Positions 48,198 through 60,450 of a stretch of DNA of 64,000 bases are shown in pieces. The notes below the pieces were generated by a model. The model saw only the letters and a program-made list of their open reading frames with translations. It did not search any database and was not told the origin of the DNA. Within the stretch, counting starts at the first letter, position 1; every line of letters begins with the position of its first letter. The position numbers and the translations under genes were made by a program. Source of the stretch: Allium sativum (Eukaryota > Streptophyta > Magnoliopsida > Asparagales > Amaryllidaceae); NCBI GenBank assembly GCA_030737875.1, contig CM060912.1:877571199-877635198 (forward strand), in the 5' to 3' direction.

Positions 48198-51023
48198 CCT
48201 AGCCCCTAAACTGGCATGTCTTCTACTCAAGGCATCGGCTACCTCATTGCCTTTCCCAGGTGTATATGTGATATCAAAGTTATATGAAGCCAAGAACTCT
48301 AACCATCTCTGCTGTCGGAGATTTAGATCCATTTGATAGAAGAGATACTTTAACGATTTATGATCGGTAAACAACTCAAATCTCTCTCCCAAGAGATAAT
48401 GTCTCCACATCTTCAACGCGAACACGATCGCTTCCAGTTCCAAATCATGGGTAGGATACCTTTTCTCATGTGGCTTTAGTTGCCGACTAGCATAAGCTAT
48501 AACCCTACCTCCTTGCATCAACACAGCACCTAGTCCGGTACCACAAGCATCTGTGTATACCGTCATTTCTTCATTCCCTTTAGGAATGACTAACACTGGC
48601 GCACGCATCAACTTTTCTTTTAGACTCTTGAATGCATTCTCACACACTCCGCCCCAGACGAAGGCTTGATTCTTCTTAGTCAACTGAGTCAACGGTGCTG
48701 CTATCTTGGAGAAGTCCTGGATAAACATACGATAATATCCAGCTAACCCCAAGAAGCTTCTTACGTCTGTTGCATTCTTGGGCGTAGGCCAATCTTGTAC
48801 CGTAGCCACCTTCGCAAGGTCCACGGCAATACCATTCTCTGAAACAACATGGCCCAAGAATCTCACTTCCCTCCTCCAGAAGTGACACTTAGAAAATTTC
48901 GCTTTCAATTGGTGTTTTCTCAACACCTCTATCACTATCCTCAAATGCCTCTTGTGTTCTTCCTCTGTCCTCGAGTAAACAAGGATGTCATCTACGAACA
49001 CAAGAACGAACTTATTCAACTGATCTCTGAACATCCTATTCATAAGATCCACGAAATATGCTGGTGCATTGGTCAACCCAAATGGCATGACCAACCACTC
49101 ATAGAATCCAGACGACGTCCTAAATGCCATTTTCGGAACACTCTCAGCCGCTACTTGGAGCTGATGAAATCCTGTTGTGAGGTCCAACTGGGAGAACACT
49201 CTTGGTCCTTCCAGTTGATAAAACAAATCATCTATCCGCGGTAGAGGATACTTATTCTTCCTCATCACCTTATTCAACTCGCGATAGTCCACACACAAAC
49301 GAAGGGAACCATCTGCCTTAGTGGCAAACACAACTAGCGCTCCCCACTCGGAGACACTTCTTCTAATAAACCCCTTCTTCAAAAGATCGCTTACTTGCAC
49401 CCCGAGCTCTCGCTGCTCCCTTGGTGCCATACGACGAAGTGGCATCACTATAGGTCTGGCATCTTTCACTGAATCAATACGGAACTCAATCTCTCGGTGT
49501 GGTGGAAGCCCGGTCACCTCCTCGAAGACGTCCGGATACTGGCCAACCACGGGCACATCTGATAACTCATCATGTGGGATGTCGAGGGAATTTATAAAAC
49601 TAGCCATTACCCCATCACTAGGTAGACTACCAAACACTACCCTCCGCCCATCATCCGCCCTAACTGTCACCAAAAAGCCCTCACAGTCTACCACCACCCC
49701 GTATTTTTGGAGCCAATCGACTCCCAATATAATGCTATACCCAGTAAAACCCAAAACAAAGCAATCACAAACAAACATACATCCATGACTCGATAAGACC
49801 AAATTTCGGAAAATCATACTGAGGTTAGTCGAACCACCAATCGGGTTCGTCACAACCAACGGTCTATCGACTATCTCGAGTTCCAGTCCCAACCTATCTA
49901 CCAGGTCACTAGATATGAAGGAACAGGAAGCCCCAGTATCAAACAAAACTCGAACAGGTACATCATGAATAGAAAGCATATCTTGAATGACGACATTCTT
50001 TCCTTTCTCTGCTGCAGTTGGGGCATTCGACGAAGAAGGAATAGCACTGATAGCATATGCTTTCACAATCTGTTTCTCCTTAAGAGGTTGTGGACATTTA
50101 TCCTTATGATATCCCACTTGGATATAGTTGTAGTACTTCCTATCCGCTAGCTTGGCCTGACATTCTTTGGCATAATGGCCCTTATTACCACAGCTGAAGC
50201 ACTCAACATCCTTCTTGCTCTTTTTCTGGCCATCCTTAGTTTGGTTCTGTTTCCTCTTGTTCTGAGTGTTATTCTTGCCTCCACCGCCTGCTTGCGGCTT
50301 CAGCCCTTCTGTATATGCAACCTCAGTCTTTGACTTGGGGTAATGACTCTCTGATCTCAAGGCTTTCCCAACAATCGATTCAAAAGTCTCATCGATGTGG
50401 TTGATAAGCCTTTCCCCCAAATATGCATTCAAACCAGTAATGAACTTCTCATTCTTCTTCTCAGGGGTATCGATAAGGGATAAGCCATACTTCGACAAAG
50501 TGTCGAACTCAACAATGTAGTCCAAGACTGCTCTACCATTCTGTTTAAGCTCCAAGAACTTCCTAAACAATTCCGAATTCTAAGTAGCTGGGATAAACTT
50601 GTCGCTAAAGCGAGCCTTAAACTGATCCCAAGTAACCTGATCCTCTAGAGTGGCTGTCTTAATAGCATTCCACCAATTCATCGCTCACCCTTGCAGTTGA
50701 CGAGACGCTAGCCTTCTCTTCATCGCATCCTCGATACCCAAGTCGTCGAAGATACGATCACAACTATCCAATCAATCCTGAACATCCGTGGCCGACTCCG
50801 TTCCGTGGAACGGCTTCCCACCAAGGCTATTGTAATTCTTGCATAGCTTGGCGAAATCGACCCTAGGCGCCTGCACTATTGGACCACCACCATTACCAGC
50901 ATTGGGAGCTGCCCCTTGCACATCCCTAAGCATGTCTCTCATGAGGTCAGTAAATATCACCCTCATGTCAGCAGCATTCCCATTATTGGTTCCTCTACCA
51001 GCACCTCTTCCGTATCGGCTCAT
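48198..51023 (-). pseudogene. C gag-PR-RT-RNase H (5' part of gag-pol)
   Basis: It starts ATG at 51023 with a Gly/Asn-rich N-terminus. Three in-frame stops interrupt gag: TGA 50772-50774 (where Trp is expected, as in A, B1 and D), TGA 50685-50687, and TAG 50580-50582. From 50579 the frame is open to the A insertion. One zinc knuckle is intact ([14 protein letters not shown]); the second has lost both leading Cys (YYNY) and its His. Protease [21 protein letters not shown] and [10 protein letters not shown] with normal MPFGLTNAP, RNase H YTDACG, TDHKS and VADALSRR are present. The final TGA is contributed by A's LTR tip. Confidence 0.92.
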
Positions 51024-51206
51024 CGTTCAATTTGTAAAGAGAAAACGATTAACCATCTTCATAGTGGTGCTAGTGCAGTGCGACTTCATCCTTAGCTATA
51101 CTAATAATATATAGCTTTTGAAAACCAGAGTAATCACAAATACGCTCTCTCATATACATACTATCTCTCCCTAGTGTCTTTCCCTAGGTTAACCACGCAA
51201 CCTAGA

Positions 51207-51218
51207 GCTCTGATACCA
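51207..51218 (-). other. C primer-binding site (tRNA-iMet)
   Basis: TGGTATCAGAGC on the minus strand, two bases from the LTR end at 51221. Confidence 0.9.
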
Positions 51219-51220
51219 AA

Positions 51221-51573
51221 TGTGACAACCCGCCCCGCACCAACCGGCATTTACTCCAAAAGTGCGTTGTACACATGTCCAGTTAGTACGGAACGGTCGT
51301 TAGAAGGAAAGAAAGAAGACAAAGAATCAACAAGGAACCTGTAGAATGTCTCACAGTGCATGGAACAAAATATAGTAACAACATACTTGACATAAAACAG
51401 GCGAGACAGTGCATAAGCTGAAAACAACTATCATAGCAGCGGGAAATCCCAAAGTACAGCTTATGATCCAAAGCCAACATTATTAAAACTTTTAAAAACT
51501 GTCTCAAAAAGAGAACAAGAAAGGTACACTACTAATGCCCAAAGTAGTGACCAGCAACGACACAGGGAGAATA

Positions 51574-51618
<45 letters not shown>

Positions 51619-53002
51619 TACGTGGAAGCCTCCTGCTCGCCTCCGAATCCGCTACTCGCGCATCACCAGCTAACCTGTCTCTAGTCTGCTCGTAAGAGCA
51701 CCCAGAGTAATAAGAAGAGACATAAAAATCTGGGTCAGACAAAAAGTCTGGTATGAGCGATAAGCAGCTAAACAGAACAATAACAAGTATACTAAACCAT
51801 ACCTGAACCTGGACCTACAACCAAAGAGTTAGCACTACATACTGTACAACACTCTGTGGTTCCACTAAACAAATGGTGTAAAGATAACGGGGGTGGGGGT
51901 GTGCATGTCATAATGATGGCAAACAATCAAGTATAGTAACCATCCTCACATCTCTCACTCAGTGCGTAAAGCATACGATATCCACCACTTCGATCACCCA
52001 ATACTTTGCTATGATCACTCTGCCCCCATGAAGTCATAATGGCTTCACTGCACTGATCCATAGCCACTAATCCTTCGCTATGTCCACTTTGCCCCATGGA
52101 GTCGTTCACACCACACTGCACTGGCTCATAGCCTTACTAACCCTTTTCTATGCCCACTCTGCCCCATGGAGTCATAATGGCCCCACTGCACTGGCTCATA
52201 GTCTTGCTACGATCACTTTGCCCCTCGAGTCATGATGACTCTACTACACTGATACGTAGCCCATCATTCCTTTTCAGTGGTGAATCGAAGTTATGAACGT
52301 CGACAACTCCTTAGCACACGTCCCGTAGCAAAGCCCAACCATGAAGTGTACTCATTGGTTCCCAACTGTATCCTGAGCTCTAACGTCCATTTGGACTACC
52401 TTTATATCTCGGGTACTTGGCCATCACCGGATCGGTTCAGATCCTCAGTCCTCCTTCTCTGTCGGTTCGGATCGGCTCCTTCCAAGTGCTCCGGGTCGGG
52501 TCGTGACTTTCAAGTCCTTCGTAGTACATTGATTTGGTTCGGGTGCTCTCTGGCGGGTCGGATCGGTGTACCCTTGCTCCATCAGTTCGGATCGGGTTCC
52601 TGGACTCCAATCCGATCCACTTCCCCTTCCTCCCCCGTTCCGATCCCCTTCTCTTCCCTTCAGTCGATCTGATTCCCCCTTCTTTAGCTCGATCTGATCC
52701 CAGTTCAACCATTATGGCCTTCCTTTTTGCCATACTTTCCCTTGTGCCAAGCCTCGGTTCGGTGATCCCTTGCCCAGTCCACTATCCGATCCGAGCCCAT
52801 CCCTCCGATCCGATCCGAAAGCCTGCACCATTTTCTGCATCTTTTTCCAGCGAGTGTTTACGCCATTCGATGGCGTTTTCGACCATTCTATCTATTCTAA
52901 TCAATCACAAAGCATACCACAAAGTCATAGCAACAAATAGAAGTGACCTCAAACACCGAAACATCAATATGGTAGGTTAAAATGGATCAAACATAACCAA
53001 AA
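51221..53002 (-). repeat. C 5' LTR, part internal to B2
   Basis: Aligns with 27138-28901 of the 3' LTR, including the tandem block, the GATCCG island (52430-52825) and the CCATTTTC-type flank. The (TA)n tract at about 51575-51616 is much longer than the 3' LTR counterpart at 27491-27510. B2 interrupts the LTR at 53003; the remainder resumes at 63986. Confidence 0.92.
52998..53002. other. B2 target duplication, left copy
   Basis: CAAAA, repeated exactly at 63986-63990. The uninterrupted site in the 3' LTR of C (28897-28901) reads CAAAA once. Confidence 0.95.
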
Positions 53003-53361
53003 TGTAACACCCCACGTCCATTAGTGTCACTCACAAAGGGAATGCATTAACTTCCATGAAGCATTTTAAGTGAATATAGAACAGAAAATCACAACAAGAC
53101 AGATATAAAGCAGTACTTGAAAATTTAAAACTTTATTTATTGCAGCAGAAGGTAAATATGTTTGGTTACATCATCAAAACCAGAGACTAGAGTCAAGTAC
53201 AAAATATCCATCTTAACAAAATCAGAGTATATAAAAATAAAAAGCATAATCCCAACTTCAATAGCCATGATAAAAGAGAAGCTGAACTTCACTTCAGCAA
53301 TCCAAGTACTTCAGAAAAGATCCAAGTCAAGTTCCACTAGTGCTAGTCCCACCCTGAGAAC

Positions 53362-55076
53362 CTGAGGAGGGGAGGGGAAGGAAGAAAAGAGGCGAAAATA
53401 AAGGGGGTTAGACATAAAGTCCGGCGAGTATGATAACTTTAACAATATAACTTTTAAAGTAACTAGGATAAGCTATAACTGGAAGATAAGGTATGACTGT
53501 GAAACAAATGACATTGTCAAACAGGAGGAATAAGATAATGTTAAGTCGCGCTTCCACATACTTAAGGGTAATTACTAAGTTATACCGAACTAATACTAAC
53601 CGCACCAATACTAGTCACTCTAAAAGTTGATCACGCCTACTGAACATAACAGATGTGATAATTGTAGTTTCGTGTACCCCTAGTTGCTGTTATAGGCGCC
53701 GCCTGCCCCTATCTCCACTAGTTTCACCTACTACCCACCCCATTTTAATTACAATATTTATAATATGGTAGTTGTACTCCTAGCTGCTGTCATAGGTGCC
53801 GCCTGCTCCTATCTCCACTAGTCGTACCCACTACCTTCCCCATTCGATCGGCTCCCTAAATCGTAGATACCCATGCTGGTCCCACAGTGGGGTGTATCAT
53901 TTCCCAAAGTGGCAACCAGATACAACAAAAGATGCATGACTTATACCTACACGATGCAACAACGTCTTACCTACCAGCCCGGGCCCACGCACGCACATGA
54001 CCCTGTTGGACTTGCGTTGCCACCGCTAACCCGTTTTGGCCTCTTATAGTCAAGCCCAGTAAGCGTGTCCCGTCCTCGACTTGGGTCGAGCTCACAAAGA
54101 TACTTATGGGTTACTGGTTTGAAACGGGCCACCATTACTTGACACAAGCTTTCCTCCTAAGCTTGGTCCCCACTAATACATCCCACTTAACCCCTTTTTA
54201 TTCATGTCCACTTACATGTTTAAATTTGGTTAAGTGTTTCTATTCGTATTTCCACATGCCACCCAAGGCACCCACTTAACCCCCATGTCCTACTTACATG
54301 TTTATCTTGGTTAAGTGCTACTAATCGTATTTCCTCATGTCACCCACATGTCACCCACATGTTACCCACTTAACCCCCATGTCCCAGTACATGTTTACTT
54401 TGGTTAAGTGTTACTTAATTTATTACTACCGTAACCCCTGTAGGACCTCTCACATTAGGCTAACATTTGTGGCTGTTGGATTTGCCGGGCGGGTCCGGGC
54501 AGTCTTACACCACAAAAGAGCCTAACCTTGTGTCCATACAACCGTTACACATTTAATTTGGGCCTTTGACCTCTCACATTGGGCTACCATTTGTGGCTGC
54601 TGGATTTGCCGGACAGGTCCGGGCAGTCTTACACCACAAATGAGTCCAACCTCGTGTCTTAGGCATTGATTATTATATATAATCTTTTCACCCCAAATTT
54701 GGATTAATTATCCCTATTCAAATTTGTTAGTAAATTCCAAATTTACTTATGTCCATAATTTGTCATCTAAATTATGTTCATCTATTTATGGTATATAAAT
54801 TATACCAATTAACATCACCAATTAATTATATGCCTTTTTTAAGGCTTATGTCCATAATTGTCACTTAAATTATGTCCATAACCACACATTAATTACCAAT
54901 TAATGCCTTAGTTAAATTTTATGCCTTTAAGGCAATTTACACTGATTTCATTATGCAAATTATACCAATTAGTGTCTCCAATTAATTATATGCCTTTTAA
55001 GGCCATTACATGCCAATTCACAATATATGTATATTTTATATTCCCCCATTATCCCCGCATCGTTCGTTCGCTTAAC

Positions 55077-55125
<49 letters not shown>

Positions 55126-56259
55126 CTAGTAAATAGTATAACACATAAAAGGGGAAAAACATCACAAATTTGCACAACACACAAAATAGATCTAACTTGC
55201 ATCTAACTTGCAATTAAGAATTACAACATAACTTGCATAGACTTTGTATTGCCAAGGGTCTAAAATCATAGATCTAAAAGGCGGGAACTTGCATGTATGA
55301 ATATAGTTTTTCATCCAAACTAGCATAGGTAATTGTCACAAACTTGCATAAACTATGTATGTCATAGTTCGAACATAAAGGTGTAAACTTGCATAAACTA
55401 TGTATGCCATAGATCCAACATAAAGGTGTAAACTTGCTTAAACTATGTATGTCATATTTCTAGACTTAAATATGTAAACTTGCATATGGATCTAAAAAGA
55501 TATGAACTTGCATATAGATCTAAAAAGATGTGGACTTGCATATGGATCTAAGCATGTAAATTAAGGTCACATGTTTACATATAAACTAGCATTTATATCT
55601 CCATAATTCACATATGAACCTATATATATTCCACCTACAACTTGCATAAGATTCTCAAATTTACATATGATTTAACATCCCAAAACTTGCATAAGATTCA
55701 TATATATATATGACACATGGTTAAACATCCCAAAACTTGCATAAAATTCATACATGTATAACATATGATTTAACATCCCAAAACTTGCATAAGATTCAGA
55801 TATATAACATATGATTTAACATCCCAAAACTTGCATAAGATTCATATATATATAACATATGATTTAACATCCCAAAACTTGCATCAAATTCATATATATA
55901 TATAACATATGATTTAACATCCCAAAACTTGCATAAAACTCCTATATATAGCATATGATTTAACATCCCAAAACTTGCATAAAATTCATTTACAAATTTA
56001 CGTATAAACCACAAATGAACTTGCATGTGACTATCATCTCAATTGAATAAAATTCTAATGTCATAGCATAATCAAGTTATACTTGTATGATTAAGCATAA
56101 GGAACAACCTACTAACATAGATTAACAACTTGTTATACGTTTACATCATAAATAATACAAACTAGCAAGTCATATGAAATACAACCATATTCTCATAATC
56201 CAAAGATAAGCATATCACAATTAAATTAAGAATTATCTTGTCAATGAAATCATACTCAC
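53362..56259 (-). other. Predicted intron in B2 3' LTR
   Basis: Minus-strand donor ATT|GTGAGTATG at 56259 and acceptor CCTTCCCCTCCCCTCCTCAG|GTT with AG at 53363-53362; 2898 bp, AT-rich. The 5' LTR equivalent is 63268-60451. Inferred from sequence only. Confidence 0.4.
55640..55990. repeat. Tandem array in B2 LTR
   Basis: About seven copies of CATCCCAAAACTTGCATAA followed by AATTCATATATATA and ATATGATTTAA, spaced 45-60 bp. The 5' LTR version is at about 62,670-62,995 with a different (TA)n length. Confidence 0.85.
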
Positions 56260-56412
56260 AATGAATCGGATTAGAGATGAAGATAGTGTGTTCGTTGTTG
56301 TTTGAATCTTTGATTTGTAATTTCCTAAGCTTCAAGAAAAGATGAGCTACTCCAGCGGCATGACGGCTACGGTTCCAATTTTATTTAGGTTTTAGAATGA
56401 GGTTTTGGAGTG

Positions 56413-56420
56413 TTTATATA
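56413..56420 (-). promoter_or_regulatory. TATA box, B2 3' LTR
   Basis: TATATAAA on the minus strand (CCTATATAAACACTCC context), about 565 bp into the LTR and 155 bp before the donor-like site. Confidence 0.6.
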
Positions 56421-56826
56421 GGAGTTAGATTTATTTACAGCCGTCAGATCACTCTAGAATTCATCTAGGCCTTAGAAACCAAGAAATGATGTCAACAGAC
56501 CAACCAGAAATCGCCACCTAAGTCCTAAAACATAAAATTTCGTCATAGACAATTTAGGGCCGACGGGACCAATTCCAAACCTCCTGAGTCGACCCTGGGG
56601 TCGACCCAGCGGGTCTCGGGTTGACCCTTAAAATAGGTCGGTTTGGTGTTTTGGCTTCCCGCTTCCGCTGCTTTGAATTTTTTTCTTAAATTTTAGATTG
56701 AATTTTATTTTATTTATATATATATATATATTTCTATCTTCCTAATTAACCATTTTCACACTAAAACACTTTTTGAACCGCGTTCACACTAAGCCATTTT
56801 TAAGCCATTCCCTTAAAATAAAAATA

Positions 56827-56900
56827 TGGCGCTGGCAGAGATCGAACTTTGTACCCCTTGTATGTAAGTCACGTGTTCCAACCAAATGAGCTACTAAGTC
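56827..56900 (-). ncRNA. tRNA-like segment in B2 3' LTR (U3)
   Basis: 74 nt on the minus strand, the element's sense strand. It has a box-A-like TAGCTCATTTGGTTGG and box-B-like AGTTCGATC at tRNA spacing, ending GCGCCA. The region between resembles a tRNA-Ala (TGC)-like anticodon arm, but acceptor and anticodon stems pair poorly, so it is a pseudo-tRNA or SINE-head remnant. B1's LTR lacks it. Confidence 0.5.
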
Positions 56901-56984
56901 TTTTGCTTACAAACCTTAGAACAATGCTAAACATTATTCTTTAATTTGTTATTTTAATATTCTCATAAAATACAGGGTGTTACA

Positions 56985-56997
56985 TTCTCCCCTCCTT
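56985..56997 (-). other. B2 polypurine tract
   Basis: AAGGAGGGGAGAA on the minus strand, identical to B1's. Confidence 0.85.
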
Positions 56998-57499
56998 AAA
57001 GGGTTTCGTCCCCGAAATCTCCAAGTTAAGGAGAATGTATATGCTGCCATCCAATCATCCATCTGCTCAACCATCAATCACAGGCATCCATTGTCCTTAA
57101 AAGATTCCTAATGCCATATTAACATATGTAGAGTGTGTGTATATGATTCTTATCTAATGCAAAATCATACGGTCTACTGATTCAGTTGACCTCCTTAATG
57201 CAAATCATGATAGTGCCATGCGTCCATTATGTATGCAAAAGAGTCCTAATGATACATATTAATTCTATATGCGTGCACAACCATTCATCTTAATGCAGCA
57301 TCCATATGATAATACAACCATTATTCATTCATTAATTTAAATATGCACACATATTTATATGCAGTATGAAAGTGATTGAGCCGATCTAGTGCCTAATGTG
57401 TTGTGTAAATGCATCCACGAGCAACCACTAGCAGACACTTGCATCCACCGAACATAACATGTCTCAAACACATGTTTACAACCATAGGATTGTTCCTAA

Positions 57500-57845
57500 C
57501 TAAAGATCGAAGATGTCATCGCAAAGACATTCTAAATGATAGGACAAGTATAAACAAAGCGGTAGAAAAGGAGAAGTTAAAAAAAATACCCTTAAAAAGA
57601 AAAGGGTACAGCGTACGAATCTTGTCTTCCGTTTCCCAAGTCGCGTCTCTAAGATCATCTCCCCGTTGCACTTTGACCAACTTGACCTCTTTGTTCCGTA
57701 GTTTTTTGACCTCCGATCCAAGAATGCGTGTAGGAGCTCGTCTAATCGTGGCATCTCGCTCTACTTCCACTTCTTTGAGCGTGCTCGACTCCACCACCTC
57801 CACCGTATCATGTAAACACTTACGCAAATGCGAAACGTGAAACAC
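57500..57845 (-). pseudogene. B2 integrase C-terminus and chromodomain-like tail
   Basis: It opens inside the [12 protein letters not shown] block and continues through [21 protein letters not shown] (Trp to Arg in the chromodomain-like signature) and WETED to YPFLF. It closely resembles B1 6950-7200. The preceding GPF region is missing. Reading continues past YPFLF into non-conserved residues. Confidence 0.85.
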
Positions 57846-57877
57846 GTCATGAACACCACTAAGCTAGTTGCCTCTTC

Positions 57878-58394
57878 TCATCTCCCTCCAAAATATAGGA
57901 TATATAACCTCAAAAGATCTTCAAGGATTTTATTCACCCCTTTCTGTCCGTCCATCCGTCTGTGGATGATAAGAGATGCCCGTACTTTCCGCCTTTTGCA
58001 TATCACCTTTTCCTTTTGCATCGAAAACTTCTCCAAGTCCTGTCCCGCAAGCATCGGTATACACTGTGAATGGATTACTCCCATCTGGCAAAACTGGAGT
58101 TGTCGTCAAAGCCCTCTTCAAATGTTGGAAAGCATCGTCACAGTCAACATCCCAAGCAAAAGCCAAGTTCTTCTTCGTTAACCGAGTAAGCGGGGCTGAT
58201 ATCTTCGTGAAGTCCTTAATGAACTTCCTATAATAACCAGCCATCCCTAAAAAGCTTCTTACTTCTGTTGCGTTCTTAGGAATCTTCCAATCTTGGATTG
58301 CCACCACCTTTGCGGGATCCACAGCTATCCCTTCCTTAGAGACCATGTGCCCTAAGAATCTCACCTTCTTCCTTAAAAGAAATGGCATCAACAT
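57878..58394 (-). pseudogene. B2 RT/RNase H piece fused to IN piece
   Basis: Starting at 58394: RT connection text ([33 protein letters not shown]) and the start of RNase H ([12 protein letters not shown]). It then jumps within about 40 bp to the IN core end ([13 protein letters not shown]). After a one-base shift [14 protein letters not shown] follows, then another junction into 57845. Most of RNase H and IN is deleted. Confidence 0.85.
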
Positions 58395-58690
58395 AGGGTC
58401 CTAAACAATCCATTACTTCACACCTTTCTCGAGTCCACTAGAGTCATCTCATAACCCTATTGAGTCTAACTCAGGATAGTCCATACCATCGAATAGTCTT
58501 ATCATGTCACGGCTGCCCATCACTCTTCGAGTAAACCAAGATATCATGTAATTAAAAATCACTACAGCTATTTATCTCTCACACAAACCATCCTAGTCGA
58601 ACTCGACATCCCCCAAGTACAAGCCCCAAAGGCCTAAACCAATATCAGACAAGTACCCAAGGAATACCTCCTCCGAATTTAGACGATCTA
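58395..58690 (-). pseudogene. B2 scrambled RT interval
   Basis: Little coding signal; a short ATATCTTGGTTTACTCGAAG stretch on the minus strand recalls the DILVYSK text after the RT active site. The segment 58622-58665 instead resembles A' LTR 11205-11250 (see findings). Confidence 0.45.
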
Positions 58691-59330
58691 CATGAGATGA
58701 TACTAGCAAAACAACTGGAGCACCCCCATTCCGAAATGCTTCTTCTTATGAATCTCTTCTTAAGCAACTCTTTCACTTGCTTACTGAGTTCCCTTCTCTC
58801 TCTCGGAGCCATGTGGCGCACTGGTAATGCAACTGGCTTTGCATTATCCACTAGGTATATACGAAAGTCTATCTCGCGCCTCGGGGGTAAACCTCGAACT
58901 TCATCTAAGACGTCACTATACTCACGGACCACACGAACAGATTCCAAATCATTGTTGGACGCGTCAAGAGATTCTAGGTAGCTAAGCATCATTGGACCTC
59001 TAGGGTCACATGAAATATCGAGGGTCTTTTCACATCGAGTCAACAATCTAACTACCCTTCTTTCACAATCTAGGATGGCACCGTATCTGGCTGCCAATCC
59101 ATTCCTAGAATCAAGCTATAGCCCGTGAAACCAAGAACGAAGGCATTGTATTCAAACCCAATGCCCAAGATAGATTCTCAAATCCCGACAATTCATTGAA
59201 AGATGAGCCGAACCACCAATAGGATTTGAGACTACAATGGGATCCATAACTAGACTAGTACTTAGGTGCAGCGTTTCTACTAATGAAACAGATACAAAAG
59301 AGTGTGAAGCGCCAGAATCAAACAAATTTT
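58691..59330 (-). pseudogene. B2 protease and RT N-terminus
   Basis: Protease (FDSGASHSF near 59,315) and NPIGGSA text are followed by YGAILDCERRVVRL and the linker with VVREYSDV, which keeps Arg where B1 has a stop. RT start [25 protein letters not shown] and SISEWG follows, then the frame is lost at about 58,710. Frameshifts lie between 59,100 and 59,300. Confidence 0.8.
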
Positions 59331-59960
59331 GAACAGGATGATAAAAAGAAACTCAAATTTCAACCGAGATGTTTTCTACCTTTATCGGGTATGCCAGCCG
59401 TGAGGGAACGCATCTGCCCTCCAGAAGATCCTGTACTTTATCCTTACCCTTGCCTCTTTGGACAACCCTAATAATATGTCATGTCTCTCCGTAATGATAA
59501 CAACTAGTCCCCTTCTTCTTCCTAACGTATTTCTTTAAGTAGTCCGGTATTTCACAAGTGTGGTCCTTCCTTTTCTCTTGGCCCCTTGTTATCCTTACCG
59601 CCTTTCTTTGGATCTACTTCCTTATCGTGTGTCCTATCCATGTCTCTCCTGCACATTCTCCATTCGTGACCTTCCACCAGAATGAAGCTTTATCCTCTAT
59701 TAACCAAGAAACTGGTTGAACCTTCTTCCCACCGTCTATCTTAAAGGTACCGACAAGTCCTCCACTTCCTTGAGCCAACTTCTAGCCCCAACAACCGTCT
59801 AAGTCCTGTGAAGCAGCTTTCCACTAATCGTACGGAAGTCCTTATATATCTTAGAAAAAGCATCTGTACGCGGAGGAAGAGATTCAAAAAGGGGAAGAGG
59901 AAGAGATTCAAAATGGAGAATCGAAGGAAAGATATATGGCTCTTGGGGGTTATGTTTTTA
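59331..59960 (-). pseudogene. B2 gag remnant
   Basis: Degraded gag aligned to B1 by nucleotide words: a CGCGTA region near 59,870, ARSWLKEVED-like text near 59,780, an FWWKV-type motif near 59,675, and a single broken knuckle (CYHYGET then stop) near 59,495. The B1 start-codon region and about half of the capsid-like domain have no counterpart. Confidence 0.7.
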
Positions 59961-60076
59961 AAATAAACTTTTCTCTTGAAAGTACTCTCCTTAAAACATA
60001 TTTTTGAAAGTATTTCTTTATGAAAATGCTTTTGAAAACAAATTTTCAAAATCTCTATCTGTTCTGGTAACCTTCA

Positions 60077-60088
60077 GCTCTGATACCA
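60077..60088 (-). other. B2 primer-binding site (tRNA-iMet)
   Basis: TGGTATCAGAGC on the minus strand, two bases (CG) from the LTR end at 60091, as in B1. Confidence 0.9.
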
Positions 60089-60450
60089 CGTGTAACACCC
60101 CACATCCATTAATGTCACTCACAAAGGGAATGCATTAACTTCCATGGTGCATTTTAAGTGAATATAGAACAGAAAATCACAACAAGACAAATATAAAGCA
60201 GTACTCGAAAATTTTAAAACTTTATTTATTGCAGCAGAAGGTAAATATGTTTGGTTACATCATCAAAACCAAAGACTAGAGTCAAGTACAAAATATCCGT
60301 CTTAACAAAATCAGAGTATATAAAAATAAAAAGCATAATCCCAACTTCAATAGCCATGATAAAAGAGAAGCTGAACTTCACTTCAGCAATCCAAGTACTT
60401 CAGAAAAGATCCAAGTCAAGTTCCACTAGTGCTAGTCCCACCCTGAGAAC

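Larger units (their letters stand above)
53003..56984 (-). repeat. B2 3' LTR (3982 bp)
   Basis: Matches 60091-63985. Contents on the minus strand: tRNA-like segment (56827-56900), TATA (56413-56420), donor-like site (56259), tandem array (55,640-55,990), long (TA)n (55077-55121), doubled CCCGGAC/GAGAGG block (54,440-54,670), and an acceptor-like pyrimidine tract ending at 53362. ORFs here are incidental. Confidence 0.92.
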
